Assembly (NCBI GenBank): GCA_934541015.1
Contig: CAKTDC010000003.1
Location: 1-64,000 of the forward strand
Direction of reading: 5' to 3'
Source of the DNA: an uncultured Luteimonas sp.
Lineage (GTDB): Bacteria; Pseudomonadota; Gammaproteobacteria; Xanthomonadales; Xanthomonadaceae
Length of the DNA: 64,000 nucleotides
Below, piece after piece: positions 1-11,745 of the stretch. The stretch's first letter is position 1; the number at the start of each line of letters is the position of its first letter. The translations under genes were made by a program, and so were the position numbers. Below the pieces are notes generated by a model. The model made no database searches. It was not told the origin of the DNA and saw only the letters and a list, made by a program, of their open reading frames with translations.

Positions 1-32
1 GGGATGGCGGCCGGGCATGGAAATGCCGATGC

Positions 33-2720
<2,688 letters not shown>

Positions 2721-2767
2721 TCACGAGCCTTGGATCCGGGCGCCAGCGACACTGGGCCCGGAGCCGA

Positions 2768-2789
2768 GCCCCGCCACCCGCGGCGGGGC
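2768..2789. terminator. GC-rich hairpin between zipA and ligA
   Basis: An 8-bp perfect stem (GCCCCGCC/GGCGGGGC) with a six-base loop lies in the 315-bp gap between the zipA stop and the ligA start. No T-tract follows it, so factor-independent termination is doubtful. It may be an attenuating or processing structure. I see no gene in the rest of this gap. Confidence 0.3.
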
Positions 2790-2840
2790 CCCTCGGATCG
2801 CACCGTAGTCCCGGGACGACACGGGACCCGGAGGAGTGGC

Positions 2841-3593
2841 CTACCAGCGCGGGCTGCGCGTCACCGGCGGAGCCTCGTGCTCGCGGTCCCAGGCGCGCAT
2901 TTCGTCGCGCAGGCCGGCGATGCGCTGGCGGCCGAGGGCGTTGCGCGATTCGTCCAGCACCAGGCCGTCGAGCAGTTCGGCCATGCGCTGGGCGGCCGGC
3001 AGCATCGCCTCCCATGCGTCGAGCGCGCCCACCGGCGCCGGCAGGGTCAGGAAGAAGGCGATGGCCGGCGTTTCCAGCGACTGGATCGCGGCCAGGTCGA
3101 AGCTGCCCGGCTTGCGGATGTTGGCCACGCTGAAGATCGGCCCGCGCTCGGGCTGGCTCTCGATCAGCCGGTGGAACACGTCCATGTGGCCGTAGGTCAG
3201 CCCCGCCTTCTCGGCCGCGACCACGATGTCCGGGCCGCGCAGCAGCTGGCCGGCCTTGGCGGCCACGTACAGGGTCACGATCCGGTCGAAGTCGTCGCTT
3301 GCGCGCCGGCCGAGCTCGCTGTTGGGAGACGGCGCCGCGGCCATCGCGCCGTCCGGCAGCTCCATCTCCGCCTGCACCGCGGCCTCTTGCGGATCGGCCG
3401 CTGCCGCCGCCAGTTCGCTCTCGAGCTGGGCGCCGAGCGTGGGCTCCATGCGGCCCGCGGACCCGCCGCGCTGCTCCGGCGCCCGCCGCCGGCCCTGCCC
3501 CCCGCGCGGGCGGCTGCCGAAATACCAGATCGCCGCCATCAGGATCAGGCCGGCAACGACGATGCCGATCCGCATCAGCCACACATCGGACAT
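2841..3593 (-). CDS. zipA: Cell division protein ZipA
   Basis: Inner-membrane division protein that tethers FtsZ filaments. The 250-residue protein has one N-terminal membrane helix (about residues 6-25) and a short basic stretch. A Pro/Ala/Glu-rich linker follows, then a C-terminal FtsZ-binding domain from about residue 95 (DRIVTLYVAAKAGQLLRG, then GHMDVFHRLIE and FSVANIRKPGSFD), which matches ZipA. Its place between smc and ligA is the usual gammaproteobacterial order and supports the call. The linker is shorter than in E. coli ZipA (328 residues). It starts 62 bp after the smc stop and is probably transcribed with it. Confidence 0.93.
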   Translation of the reverse strand: MSDVWLMRIGIVVAGLILMAAIWYFGSRPRGGQGRRRAPEQRGGSAGRMEPTLGAQLESELAAAAADPQEAAVQAEMELPDGAMAAAPSPNSELGRRASDDFDRIVTLYVAAKAGQLLRGPDIVVAAEKAGLTYGHMDVFHRLIESQPERGPIFSVANIRKPGSFDLAAIQSLETPAIAFFLTLPAPVGALDAWEAMLPAAQRMAELLDGLVLDESRNALGRQRIAGLRDEMRAWDREHEAPPVTRSPRW

Positions 3594-3655
3594 CCCACCA
3601 CCTCCCTCGCGTCGTCAAGGATGCACGCGGGACACCGCGTGCGCGAAGCGCGACC

Positions 3656-6600
3656 TCAGGCCGCCCCGGCCAGGCGCGTGGCCTCGGCCAGGTCCACCGA
3701 TACCAGGCGGCTCACGCCAGGCTCGCGCATGGTAACGCCACTGAGCTGCTGCGCGGCCTCCATCGTCGCCTTGTTGTGGGTGACGAACAGGAACTGCACC
3801 TGCTCGCTCATCTCGCTGACCATCGCCGTGAAGCGGCCGACGTTGGCTTCGTCCAGCGGCGCGTCGACCTCGTCGAGCAGGCAGAACGGCGCCGGGTTGA
3901 GCCGGAAGATCGCGAACACCAGGGCCACCGCGGTCATCGCCTTCTCGCCGCCCGAGAGCAGTGAGATGTTCGACACGCGCTTGCCGGGCGGGCGCGCCAT
4001 GATCGCCACGCCGGTGTCGAGCAGGTCCTCGCCGGTAAGTTCGAGATAGGCGTGGCCGCCGCCGAACAGGCGCGGGTACAGCTCCTGCACGCCGGAATTG
4101 ACGCGATCGAAGGTGTCCTTGAAGCGGCCGCGGGTCTCGCGGTCGATCTTGCGGATCGCCTCCTCCAGCGTCTCCAGCGCGGAGCTGAGGTCGGCGTCCT
4201 GCGCGTCCAGGTATTCCTTGCGCTGGGCGGCCTCGGCGTGCTCCTGGATCGCGGCGAGGTTGACCGGCTCCAGCCGGCGCAGCTTCGCGTCGAAGTCGGT
4301 GACCATCTTCTCCCACGCCGGGACCGTGGCATCTTCGGCCAGGCTGGCGATCACCTCGTCCATCGCGAAGCCGGCCTCGGCCACCGCCGCGGCCAGCTGC
4401 TCGGCGCTGATCGCCAGGGCCTGCTGGTCGAGCCGGCGCTGGGCGATCTTCTCGCGCTGCGCCAGCGCCTGCTCGTCGCGCTCGTGGCGGGTGCGCTCGA
4501 AGGCGCGCAGGTCGTTGTCGATGCCCTCGAGCGTGGAGCGCGCGGCGGCCAGCGCCTGCTCGGCCAGCACCCGCTGCTCCAGCGCGGCCTGGCGCTGCTG
4601 CTCCAGCGCGACCACCGGGGCGTCGCCATCGGACAGCTGCGCGGCCAGTTCGCCCAGGCGCGCGTCGAGCTGTCCGCGCTGGCCGCCCATGCGCTGCAGC
4701 GCCTGCGCCAGGGCCACGGCCTGGGCGCGCTGCGATTCCAGGGTGAGGGCCAGCGCGTGCGCGGTGTCGCGCGATTCGCGGGCGGCGGCGCGGGCGGCGT
4801 CACGGGCTTCGGTCAGGGTGCGGCGCTCGGCCTCGAGCGCGTTGCGGGCGGCTTCCAGCTCGGCCATGCGGCCGACCGCGTCCTCGAGCTTCGAGCGCGC
4901 CTCGCGCGCCTGCCGGGCGCTGCTGTCGATGGTCTCGACCAGCTGCGCCAGCTCGGCGTCGATCTTGCCGATGCGGTTGCGCGCGGTGTCCACCCGCCCC
5001 TGCTGGCTCTGCAGCTGGCCGGCCAGCTCCGAGGCGCTGCGGTGTGCGGCATAGAGCTGGCGCTGCGCATCCTCGCGCTGCTGCTCGGCGGCGAGCAGGC
5101 GCTCGCGGCCCGAGGCCAGCGCCTCCTCCAGTCCATGCTCACGCGCCTGCAGGTCCTCGATGGCGGCGCGCAGCGCCTTGATCTCGCGCTCGCGCAGCAG
5201 CGCGCCCTGCTTGGCCGCGCCCGAACGCAGCACCCGCACCCAGCCGGCGCCGAGGCGCTCGCCGCCGCGGGTGATCACCGATTCGCCATCGCCCAGCCGC
5301 GCCTGCAGCTCGCGCGCCTGCGGCAGCGATTCGGCCACGTGCAGGCGGGCCAGCATGCGCCGGACCGCAAGCGGGCCCTGCACCTTCGCCGCCAGCGAGG
5401 TCGGGGCGAAGTCGCCCTCGCCCGCCTGCGCCGACACCAGCGCCAGCCGCCCCTCGCCGAGGTCGCCCAGGGCTTCGACCAGCTCGCTGGCGATGGAATG
5501 TCCCGGCGCCTCCACCAGCACGCCTTCGATCAGCTGCCCGAGCGCGGCTTCGACCGCGTTCTCCCAGCCCGGCTCGACGACCAGCTGCTCGCCCACGCGC
5601 GCGGCCGCATCCAGCCCGCGCCGGCGCAGCCATTCGACCGCGGCGCCCTGCTCCTGGCCGAGCGCGGCGTGCTGCAGGGTTTCCAGCGAGGACAGGCGGC
5701 CGCGGGCCTCCTGCGCCTGCTTGCGCACGTCCGACAGTTCGTTCTGGATGGAGCGCTGCTGGTCCTGCAGGTCGAGCGCGGCCTGCTTGCGCGCGTCCAG
5801 GGTGTCGGTGAGGCCCTCGAGCGCCAGCTTCTGCTCCTCGTGGCGCAGGGCGATGTCCTCGAAGGCGTCCGACAGCGCGGCAAGATCGAGCGCGGAACGT
5901 TCGGCGCCAAGCTGTTCGCGGCGGCGGTCGGCCTCGAGCGACTGGCGGTCGAGGTAGTCGACGCGGGTGCGCTCGACGTCGCCCGCGCGCGAAGCCTCGT
6001 TCTGCTCGCGGTTGTGCGCCTCCCAGCGCTGCTGCCAGTCGGCCAGCGCTTCCTCGGCCTCGCGCAGGGTTTCCTGGCGGAGGCCGTCGTCCTCGCGCAG
6101 GGCTTCGAGCTGCGGTTCGGCGCCGCTGATCGCGGCCTGCAGCGATTCCAGCCGCGACTCGTCGCCGCTGATGTGGGCGCCGATCTCCTCCAGCGCGTGC
6201 CGGGTCTCCTCGCGCGCCCGGTGCAGGCGCTCGGCCATTTCGCGCTGGTGGGCGATCTGCTGCTCGATCCGCGCCAGGGTGCCGCCGACCTCGTAGTTCT
6301 CCGCCTGCGCGCGGTTGAGCGCCTCGCTGGCCTCCTCGCGGCGCACGCGGCCGGTCTCCAGCTCGCGTTCGGCCTCGCGCTGTTCGGCGATCAGCTGCTG
6401 CAGGCGGGTCTCCTCCTGCGACAGGCCTTCGCGCATGGCCTGCAGGCGGGCGTCGAGGGCGCGGAACTCCAGCGCCTTCCACTCGGCGTCGCGGATCTTC
6501 CGCTCGGCCTGGATCTGGGTGTACTGCTCGGCCTGGCGTGCCTGGCGCTTGAGGTGCTCGAGCTGCTTGCCGACTTCCTCGCGCAGGTCGCCGAGGCGGT

Positions 6601-7174
6601 CGAGGTTCTCGCGGGTGTGGCGGATGCGGGTCTCGGTTTCCTTGCGCCGTTCCTTGTACTTGGAGATTCCGGCGGCTTCCTCCAGATAGACGCGCAGGTC
6701 CTCGGGCCTGGCGTCGATGACCTGCGAGATCATGCCCTGCTCGATGATCGAGTAGCTGCGCGGGCCCAGGCCGGTGCCGAGGAACAGGTCGGTGATGTCG
6801 CGGCGGCGGCACTTGGCGCCGTTGAGGTAGTAGCCGCTCTGGCCGTCGCGGCTGACGGTGCGCTTGACCGAGATCTCGTTGAACGCCGCGTACTCGCCGG
6901 CGATGGTGTGGTCGGAGTTGTCGAAGATCAGCTCCACCATCGCCTGCGACACCGGCTTGCGGGCGCTGGAGCCGGCGAAGATCACGTCGGTGAGCGAGTC
7001 GCCGCGCAGGCGGCTGGCCGAGCTTTCGCCCATCACCCAGCGCACGGCGTCGATGATGTTCGACTTGCCGCAGCCGTTGGGCCCGACCACGCCGGTCATG
7101 TTGGTCGGCAGGTGCAGGGTGGTCGGATCGACGAAGGATTTGAAACCGGCGAGCTTGATCGTGGACAGGCGCAT
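3656..7174 (-). CDS. smc: Chromosome segregation ATPase SMC
   Basis: Core subunit of the bacterial condensin. The 1172-residue protein has a Walker A motif near the N-terminus (GPNGCGKSNIIDAV) and a long coiled coil of Glu/Arg/Ala/Gln heptads. A globular hinge lies around residues 500-650. The second coil leads to a C-terminal ABC signature (LSGGEKAMTAVALVFAI) and Walker B (CLLDEVDAPLD). The start MRLSTIKLAGFKSF is the conserved family N-terminus. The partner genes scpA and scpB are about 30 kb away at 36.8-38.6 kb. A possible -10 box is described separately; no strong Shine-Dalgarno is visible. Confidence 0.97.
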   Translation of the reverse strand: MRLSTIKLAGFKSFVDPTTLHLPTNMTGVVGPNGCGKSNIIDAVRWVMGESSASRLRGDSLTDVIFAGSSARKPVSQAMVELIFDNSDHTIAGEYAAFNEISVKRTVSRDGQSGYYLNGAKCRRRDITDLFLGTGLGPRSYSIIEQGMISQVIDARPEDLRVYLEEAAGISKYKERRKETETRIRHTRENLDRLGDLREEVGKQLEHLKRQARQAEQYTQIQAERKIRDAEWKALEFRALDARLQAMREGLSQEETRLQQLIAEQREAERELETGRVRREEASEALNRAQAENYEVGGTLARIEQQIAHQREMAERLHRAREETRHALEEIGAHISGDESRLESLQAAISGAEPQLEALREDDGLRQETLREAEEALADWQQRWEAHNREQNEASRAGDVERTRVDYLDRQSLEADRRREQLGAERSALDLAALSDAFEDIALRHEEQKLALEGLTDTLDARKQAALDLQDQQRSIQNELSDVRKQAQEARGRLSSLETLQHAALGQEQGAAVEWLRRRGLDAAARVGEQLVVEPGWENAVEAALGQLIEGVLVEAPGHSIASELVEALGDLGEGRLALVSAQAGEGDFAPTSLAAKVQGPLAVRRMLARLHVAESLPQARELQARLGDGESVITRGGERLGAGWVRVLRSGAAKQGALLREREIKALRAAIEDLQAREHGLEEALASGRERLLAAEQQREDAQRQLYAAHRSASELAGQLQSQQGRVDTARNRIGKIDAELAQLVETIDSSARQAREARSKLEDAVGRMAELEAARNALEAERRTLTEARDAARAAARESRDTAHALALTLESQRAQAVALAQALQRMGGQRGQLDARLGELAAQLSDGDAPVVALEQQRQAALEQRVLAEQALAAARSTLEGIDNDLRAFERTRHERDEQALAQREKIAQRRLDQQALAISAEQLAAAVAEAGFAMDEVIASLAEDATVPAWEKMVTDFDAKLRRLEPVNLAAIQEHAEAAQRKEYLDAQDADLSSALETLEEAIRKIDRETRGRFKDTFDRVNSGVQELYPRLFGGGHAYLELTGEDLLDTGVAIMARPPGKRVSNISLLSGGEKAMTAVALVFAIFRLNPAPFCLLDEVDAPLDEANVGRFTAMVSEMSEQVQFLFVTHNKATMEAAQQLSGVTMREPGVSRLVSVDLAEATRLAGAA

Positions 7175-7299
7175 CTGGCGTTCGGTCGTCCCGGCCGCGT
7201 CACGGCGCGGCGCTGTTGTTCTTGCTGATTATCAGAAATGACATCCAAGTCATTGAATGGAATGGCAGTCAGCTGGCGCCGATTCCGTTCGAATCGGCG

Positions 7300-7305
7300 A
7301 GTATA
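7300..7305 (-). promoter_or_regulatory. Candidate -10 box upstream of smc
   Basis: On the minus strand this reads TATACT, about 125 bp before the smc start. No good -35 hexamer is visible at the expected distance, so only the -10 is proposed. The 490 bp between otsA and smc otherwise hold a dispersed repeat (7508-7660) and no gene that I can support. Confidence 0.35.
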
Positions 7306-7507
7306 GCGGGCTGGCGCCGGCCCATCAGGCAGGCCATGGGCCGGGACAGGGGTGCCGGGAGGCCCGCGGCCAGCTGTGCGGGGGAACGGTTGCCCATGGG
7401 TCGTCGGCCCGTGGCCGCGCCGGAGCCTGGCGTCGCGGAAGCGGCGAACTCCCGGGCATCGATTCACACTCGCCGCCCCGCGGGGCAGGTCCACGCCATT
7501 GCAAGGA

Positions 7508-7660
7508 TCTTCTCCCAGGCGGAGGGGCCGGCTTCACTTCCGCCGTCGGAAGGACACCGCGCCCTGTCGGCCGGGGGATCGCTCTCCGCCCGGTCAGCCG
7601 CGCTGTCCGCAAGCCCCGATCCGGCTCTGCTCCTGCGAGTCCCCCGCGCCTGGGAGAAGA
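7508..7660. repeat. Short copy of a dispersed repeat with terminal inverted repeats
   Basis: The element is bounded by a perfect 14-bp inverted repeat (TCTTCTCCCAGGCG at 7508-7521, its complement at 7647-7660). Its inside shares long blocks with the larger element at 28580-29075, notably the stretches around GTCGGAAGGAC..CGCGCCCTGTCGG and CTGTCCGCAAGCCCCGATCC. This copy lacks the roughly 340-bp middle of the other. It lies just after the otsA stop codon and carries no gene. Confidence 0.8.
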
Positions 7661-7665
7661 ACCCA

Positions 7666-9042
7666 TTACAGGGGGGCCGGGGCACCGAGGCGTTCGAGGA
7701 ACCGCCGGCACCAGGTATGGATGTCGTTGCCGGAGACCGGCGCCATCATCGCCCGCCAGCGCTCGCGGCGTTCGGCCAGCGGCATGGTCGAGGCACGGGC
7801 AATGGCGTCGGCCACGCCGTCGAGGTCGTAGGGGTTGACCAGCAGCGCCGCGTCCAGCTCCAGCGCCGCGCCGGCGAGCATCGACAGCACCAGCACGCCC
7901 GGATCCTCCGGGTCCTGCGCGGCCACGTATTCCTTGGCCACCAGGTTCATGCCGTCGCGCAGCGGCGTCACCAGCGCCACCTTCGCCGCGCGGTAGAACC
8001 CGGTCAGCGTGGCGTGGGCGAAGTTGCGGTTGACGTAGCGCAGCGGCGTCCAGTCGGGTGATGCGTGGGTACCGTTGATGTGCCCGGAGATGCCCTCGAG
8101 CTGGTCGCGCAGATGGCGGTACTCGGCCACGTCGCCGCGCGAGACCGGCGCGATCTGCAGGAAGGTCAGGCGGCCGCGCTGGTCGGGATGGCGCTCGATG
8201 TAGCGGCCGAAGGCCCGGAACCGCTCCGGCAGGCCCTTCGAGTAGTCCAGCCGGTCCACGCCGATCGCGAGGAGGCGATCGCTCAGGCTTTCACGCAGCG
8301 CGCGCACCGCCGGTTTGTTCACCGCGGCCGCGGACTGCGTCGCAATCCGCGCGGCGTCGATGCCGATCGGGAACGCAGCGACCGACACGACGCCGCCGCC
8401 GGGCAGCACCAGCGTGCCGTCGGCCTCCACCCTGGCGCCGCCGAAGATGCGCGCGTAGGTGCGGAAGCGGTCGGCGTCGCGCCCGGTCTGGAAGCCGACC
8501 AGATCATGGGCGAACAGCGTCGAGAACAGCCGCCCGTGTTCGGGCAGCGCCGAGACCAGGTCCGCCGATGGCATCGGCACGTGCAGGAAGAAGCCGATGC
8601 GGCAGCGCACGCCGCGCGCGCGCAGCAGCGAGGCCAGCGGAATCAGGTGGTAGTCGTGGATCCACAGCAGGTCGTCGTCGCGCAGCAGCGGCGCCAGGCG
8701 GTCGGCGAACAGGGTATTGACCCGGTGGTAGCCCTCCCGGGTCTCGCGCGCGTAGTCGACCAGATCCAGCCGCGAGTGCAGCAGCGGCCACAGCGTGCGG
8801 TTGGCGAAACCGTTGTAGTAGTCGTCGTGGTCGCGCCGGTTGAGTTCCATGGTGGCGTAGCGCACCTCCCCCCCGACCTGCTCGTGCAGGCGGCCGCTGT
8901 CGCCGCGCACCACCTTGCCGTTCCAGCCGAACCAGAGGCCGCCGCGGCTCTTCAGCGCCGCCTCCAGCCCGACCGCCAGGCCGCCGGCGCGGCTCTCGCC
9001 GGGCAGCGCCACCCGGTTCGAAACCACCACCAGCCGGCTCAC
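7666..9042 (-). CDS. otsA: Trehalose-6-phosphate synthase (GT20)
   Basis: Makes trehalose 6-phosphate from UDP-glucose and glucose 6-phosphate in the cytoplasm. The 458-residue protein carries GT20 motifs: the N-terminal SRLVVVSNRV, FGWNGK, the HDYHLIPLASLLR segment, GVDRLDYSKGLPERF and the donor-site TPLRDGMNLVAKEY. The start is a GTG at 9042 whose bases overlap the TGA of the preceding GH15 gene, a sign of translational coupling. Without that choice the frame runs far upstream through unrelated sequence. It is the third gene of otsB-GH15-otsA. Confidence 0.94.
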   Translation of the reverse strand: MSRLVVVSNRVALPGESRAGGLAVGLEAALKSRGGLWFGWNGKVVRGDSGRLHEQVGGEVRYATMELNRRDHDDYYNGFANRTLWPLLHSRLDLVDYARETREGYHRVNTLFADRLAPLLRDDDLLWIHDYHLIPLASLLRARGVRCRIGFFLHVPMPSADLVSALPEHGRLFSTLFAHDLVGFQTGRDADRFRTYARIFGGARVEADGTLVLPGGGVVSVAAFPIGIDAARIATQSAAAVNKPAVRALRESLSDRLLAIGVDRLDYSKGLPERFRAFGRYIERHPDQRGRLTFLQIAPVSRGDVAEYRHLRDQLEGISGHINGTHASPDWTPLRYVNRNFAHATLTGFYRAAKVALVTPLRDGMNLVAKEYVAAQDPEDPGVLVLSMLAGAALELDAALLVNPYDLDGVADAIARASTMPLAERRERWRAMMAPVSGNDIHTWCRRFLERLGAPAPL

Positions 9043-10829
9043 GACGCTTCCATCCAGTTCCGCGACAGCCGCATCGCCGCGATGATCAGCCCCACGTGCG
9101 AGTAGGTCTGCGGGAAGTTGCCCCAGGCCTCGCCGTCCTCGAACGCCGCATCTTCCGACAGCAGCCCCAGGTGGTTGCGCCGCGCCAGCACCCGCTCGAA
9201 CATCGCGCGCGCCTCCTGCTCCCGCCCGATCGCGGCCAGCGCGTCGATGTACCAGAAGGTGCAGATGGTGAAGCTGGTTTCCGGCTCGCCGAAATCGTCC
9301 GGCGCGGTGTAGCGGAACAGCGCGTCGCCGCGGCGCAGCTCGCGGCCGATGGCCTCGACGGTGGCGACGTAGCGCGGATCGTCCGCGGCGACGAAGCCGA
9401 TGTCGGCGAGCAGGAGCAGCGAGGCGTCCAGGTAGTCGCTCTGGAACGAAGCGCTGAAATGGCCCGCCTCCTGCCGCCAGGCGCGTTCGAGAGTGCGGTC
9501 GCGGATCGCGTCGGCGCGTCGCCGCCAGTGCGCGGAGCGGTCCTCCAGCGCCAGCGCCGCGGCGATCTTGGACAACCGGTCGCAGGCCGCCCAGCACATC
9601 GCCGCGGTATAGGTGTGCACCTCGGCGCGGCCGCGGAACTCCCACAGGCCGGCGTCGGGCTGGTCGTGCAGGGCGAAGGCGCGCTCGCCCAGCGACTCGA
9701 GCCGTTCGAACGCCGCCACGCCGCCGGACTGCTCCAGGCGCAGGTCGAAGAACAGGTGGGTCGAGGCCAGCACCACGCTGCCGTAGACATCGTGCTGCTT
9801 CTGCAGCCAGGCCAGGTTGCCGCGACGCACCGGCCCCATGCCGCGGTAGCCGCGCAGGCTGGTGACCTCCACCTCCTCCAGCTCCTCGGCGAAATCGATG
9901 CCGTACAGCGGCTGCAGGCTGCCGTCGTGGCTGGCGATGTTGAAGATGTAGCGCAGGAACTCCTCCATGCTGCGGGTCGCGCCCAGGCGGTTGAGCGCGC
10001 GCACCACGAAGGCCGCGTCGCGCAGCCAGCAGTAGCGGTAATCCCAGTTGCGCACCGAGCCCGGCGCCTCCGGGATCGAGGTCGTCATCGCCGCGATGAT
10101 CGCGCCGCTGTCCTCGTACTGGCACAGCTTGAGCGTGATCGCGCTGCGGATCACCGCCGCCTGCCAGTCCAGCGGCACCGAGAGGTAGCGCACCCATTCG
10201 CGCCAGTAGTCGGCGGTGCGGCCCAGCGCCTCGTCGACATAGCCGTCGATCGAGCGCAGCAGCGGTTCGTCCGGCCCCAGCACCAGGTGCATCGTGCCGG
10301 CGAGCACGAATGGGGTTTCCTCGCGCACGAAGCGCACAGGCACGTCGGTGGTCAGGCGCAGGGTGTAGTCGGGCAGCAGCCAGCGGATGTGGTTGCTGCC
10401 CCAGGTGGATTCCGGCCGGCGCGCGCCCCAGTCGGCCAGGGGCCGCAGGCGCACGCGCACGCGCGGCGTGCCGGCGACCGGAACCAGCCTGCGGATGATC
10501 GACACCGGCCGGTAGATGCGACCGTGCTGCTTCCAGCGCGGCGCGAAATCCAGCACCTCCACCGCCCCGCCGTGGCGGTCGTGCAGCACCGTGCGCAGGA
10601 TCGCGGTATTGGTCAGGTATTCCTGCTCGCTGCGCTCGAAATCCTCCAGTTCGATCACGAAGTCGCCGCCGTCGTGGCTGCGCGGCGACAGCAGCGAGCA
10701 GAAGGCGGGATCGCCGTCGAAGGCCGGCATGCAGCTCCACACCACCCCTGCCCTGCGGTCGACCAGCGCGCCGAAGCTGCCGTTGCCGATCACGCCAAGA
10801 TCGAGCGTCGGCCGCACATCGCCGCTCAC
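9039..10829 (-). CDS. Glycoside hydrolase family 15 protein (trehalase/glucoamylase-like)
   Basis: Cytoplasmic GH15 protein of about 596 residues with no signal peptide. The N-terminal LGVIGNGSFGALVDRRAGVV matches the beta-sandwich start of bacterial GH15 proteins. The (alpha/alpha)6 domain follows, with NWDYRYCWLRDAAFVVRAL, the RDA motif that marks the substrate site. Its place between otsB and otsA suggests trehalose or a related alpha-glucoside as substrate, and several characterised bacterial GH15 enzymes in this setting are trehalases. The start is a GTG at 10829 that overlaps the otsB stop. The GTG overlaps at both ends indicate one tightly coupled transcript. The exact substrate is an inference. 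Confidence 0.88.
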   Translation of the reverse strand: MSGDVRPTLDLGVIGNGSFGALVDRRAGVVWSCMPAFDGDPAFCSLLSPRSHDGGDFVIELEDFERSEQEYLTNTAILRTVLHDRHGGAVEVLDFAPRWKQHGRIYRPVSIIRRLVPVAGTPRVRVRLRPLADWGARRPESTWGSNHIRWLLPDYTLRLTTDVPVRFVREETPFVLAGTMHLVLGPDEPLLRSIDGYVDEALGRTADYWREWVRYLSVPLDWQAAVIRSAITLKLCQYEDSGAIIAAMTTSIPEAPGSVRNWDYRYCWLRDAAFVVRALNRLGATRSMEEFLRYIFNIASHDGSLQPLYGIDFAEELEEVEVTSLRGYRGMGPVRRGNLAWLQKQHDVYGSVVLASTHLFFDLRLEQSGGVAAFERLESLGERAFALHDQPDAGLWEFRGRAEVHTYTAAMCWAACDRLSKIAAALALEDRSAHWRRRADAIRDRTLERAWRQEAGHFSASFQSDYLDASLLLLADIGFVAADDPRYVATVEAIGRELRRGDALFRYTAPDDFGEPETSFTICTFWYIDALAAIGREQEARAMFERVLARRNHLGLLSEDAAFEDGEAWGNFPQTYSHVGLIIAAMRLSRNWMEAS

Positions 10830-11641
10830 GCCGCCGCTCCCAGCCAGGCGCGCACCGCCGCCGGATCGGGCAGGCTGCAGCGGGCTGCACTGCCGGCGCG
10901 GGCGCCGACCAGGATGCTGATGCCGCCGCGGGCGTTGACCACCTCGAAACCATGTTCGTCGGTCAGGTCGTCCCCGGCGAACACCGGCAGGCGGCCGCGG
11001 AAGGGCTCGCGCGCAAGGAACTCCGCGATCGCCGTGCCCTTGTCCGCACCTCCGGGCCTGAGCTCGATCACGCTGTCGCCCGGCTGCAGCCGGTAGCCGG
11101 GCAGCCGCGGCAGCGCGCTGCCGGCGAACGATTCCACCACCGGCCGGGCAGCAGGCGCGGCGCGCCAGTGCAGCGCCACCGCCGTCCCCTTGTCCTCCAC
11201 CAGCGCGCCCGGAAATCCGGCCAGCGCCTCGCGCGCGGCGTCGACCAGGGCCGGCAGCGCCTCCGGCACACCCGGCTGCAGCGTCTCCAGGTCTTCTCCG
11301 TTGAAGCGCCGCTCGACGCCGTGCAGTCCGGCGGCGGGGAACCGGGCCGGCGCGAACATCCGGTCCAGCACCGGGATCGTCCTGCCGCTGACCAGCGCCA
11401 GCGCGCCCTCCAGACGCCCGGTGAGCGACAGCAGGGAGCCCACCAGCGCCGGCGGCGCGACCACCTCCGCGGGATCGTCGGCGAAATCGACCAGGCAGCC
11501 GTCCACGTCGAGGAACAGCGCCCAGCCTGCGGCGACAGGCGGCGGGAGCGGAAGCGGAACAGCGGCAGCGGGCATGGGCATCATCGGAAGCAACGGAGGC
11601 GTCGCGCGCGCAGCAGGCGCGTGCGGCAATCCAACCATCAT
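10826..11641 (-). CDS. otsB: Trehalose-6-phosphate phosphatase
   Basis: HAD-family phosphatase that turns trehalose 6-phosphate into trehalose. About 271 residues. The DxDG nucleophile motif is present (LFLDVDGCLVDF) and the later HAD motifs appear as LVSGRT, DKGTAIAEFL and VFAGDDLTDE. The first 20-odd residues are Pro/Ala-rich. The start could also be one of the internal Met codons at 11584, 11581 or 11575, as no site has a strong Shine-Dalgarno. The coding end overlaps the GTG start of the GH15 gene. Upstream, 104 bp separate it from the ABC ATPase gene, with a small hairpin between. Confidence 0.9.
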   Translation of the reverse strand: MMVGLPHAPAARATPPLLPMMPMPAAAVPLPLPPPVAAGWALFLDVDGCLVDFADDPAEVVAPPALVGSLLSLTGRLEGALALVSGRTIPVLDRMFAPARFPAAGLHGVERRFNGEDLETLQPGVPEALPALVDAAREALAGFPGALVEDKGTAVALHWRAAPAARPVVESFAGSALPRLPGYRLQPGDSVIELRPGGADKGTAIAEFLAREPFRGRLPVFAGDDLTDEHGFEVVNARGGISILVGARAGSAARCSLPDPAAVRAWLGAAA

Positions 11642-11671
11642 CGCTTGCGGCGCGATAAATTCCCGTCAAGA

Positions 11672-11690
11672 CGGCAGCGCAGTGCTGCCG
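11672..11690 (-). terminator. Hairpin between the ABC ATPase gene and otsB
   Basis: A perfect 7-bp stem (CGGCAGC/GCTGCCG) with a five-base loop, followed on the minus strand by TCTT. The T-run is short. It could end or attenuate the ATPase transcript before otsB. Confidence 0.3.
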
Positions 11691-11745
11691 AATCGCGCGA
11701 AACCGGAGTGGTTCGAGGCCGGCGTGCGCCAGCCGAGCGCGCCGG

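Noticed and set aside
4052..7228. A 1058-codon open frame antisense to smc
   Set aside because: Composition is that of a reversed coiled-coil gene (Leu/Gly/Ala/Arg-rich without motifs). smc on the other strand has all its motifs.
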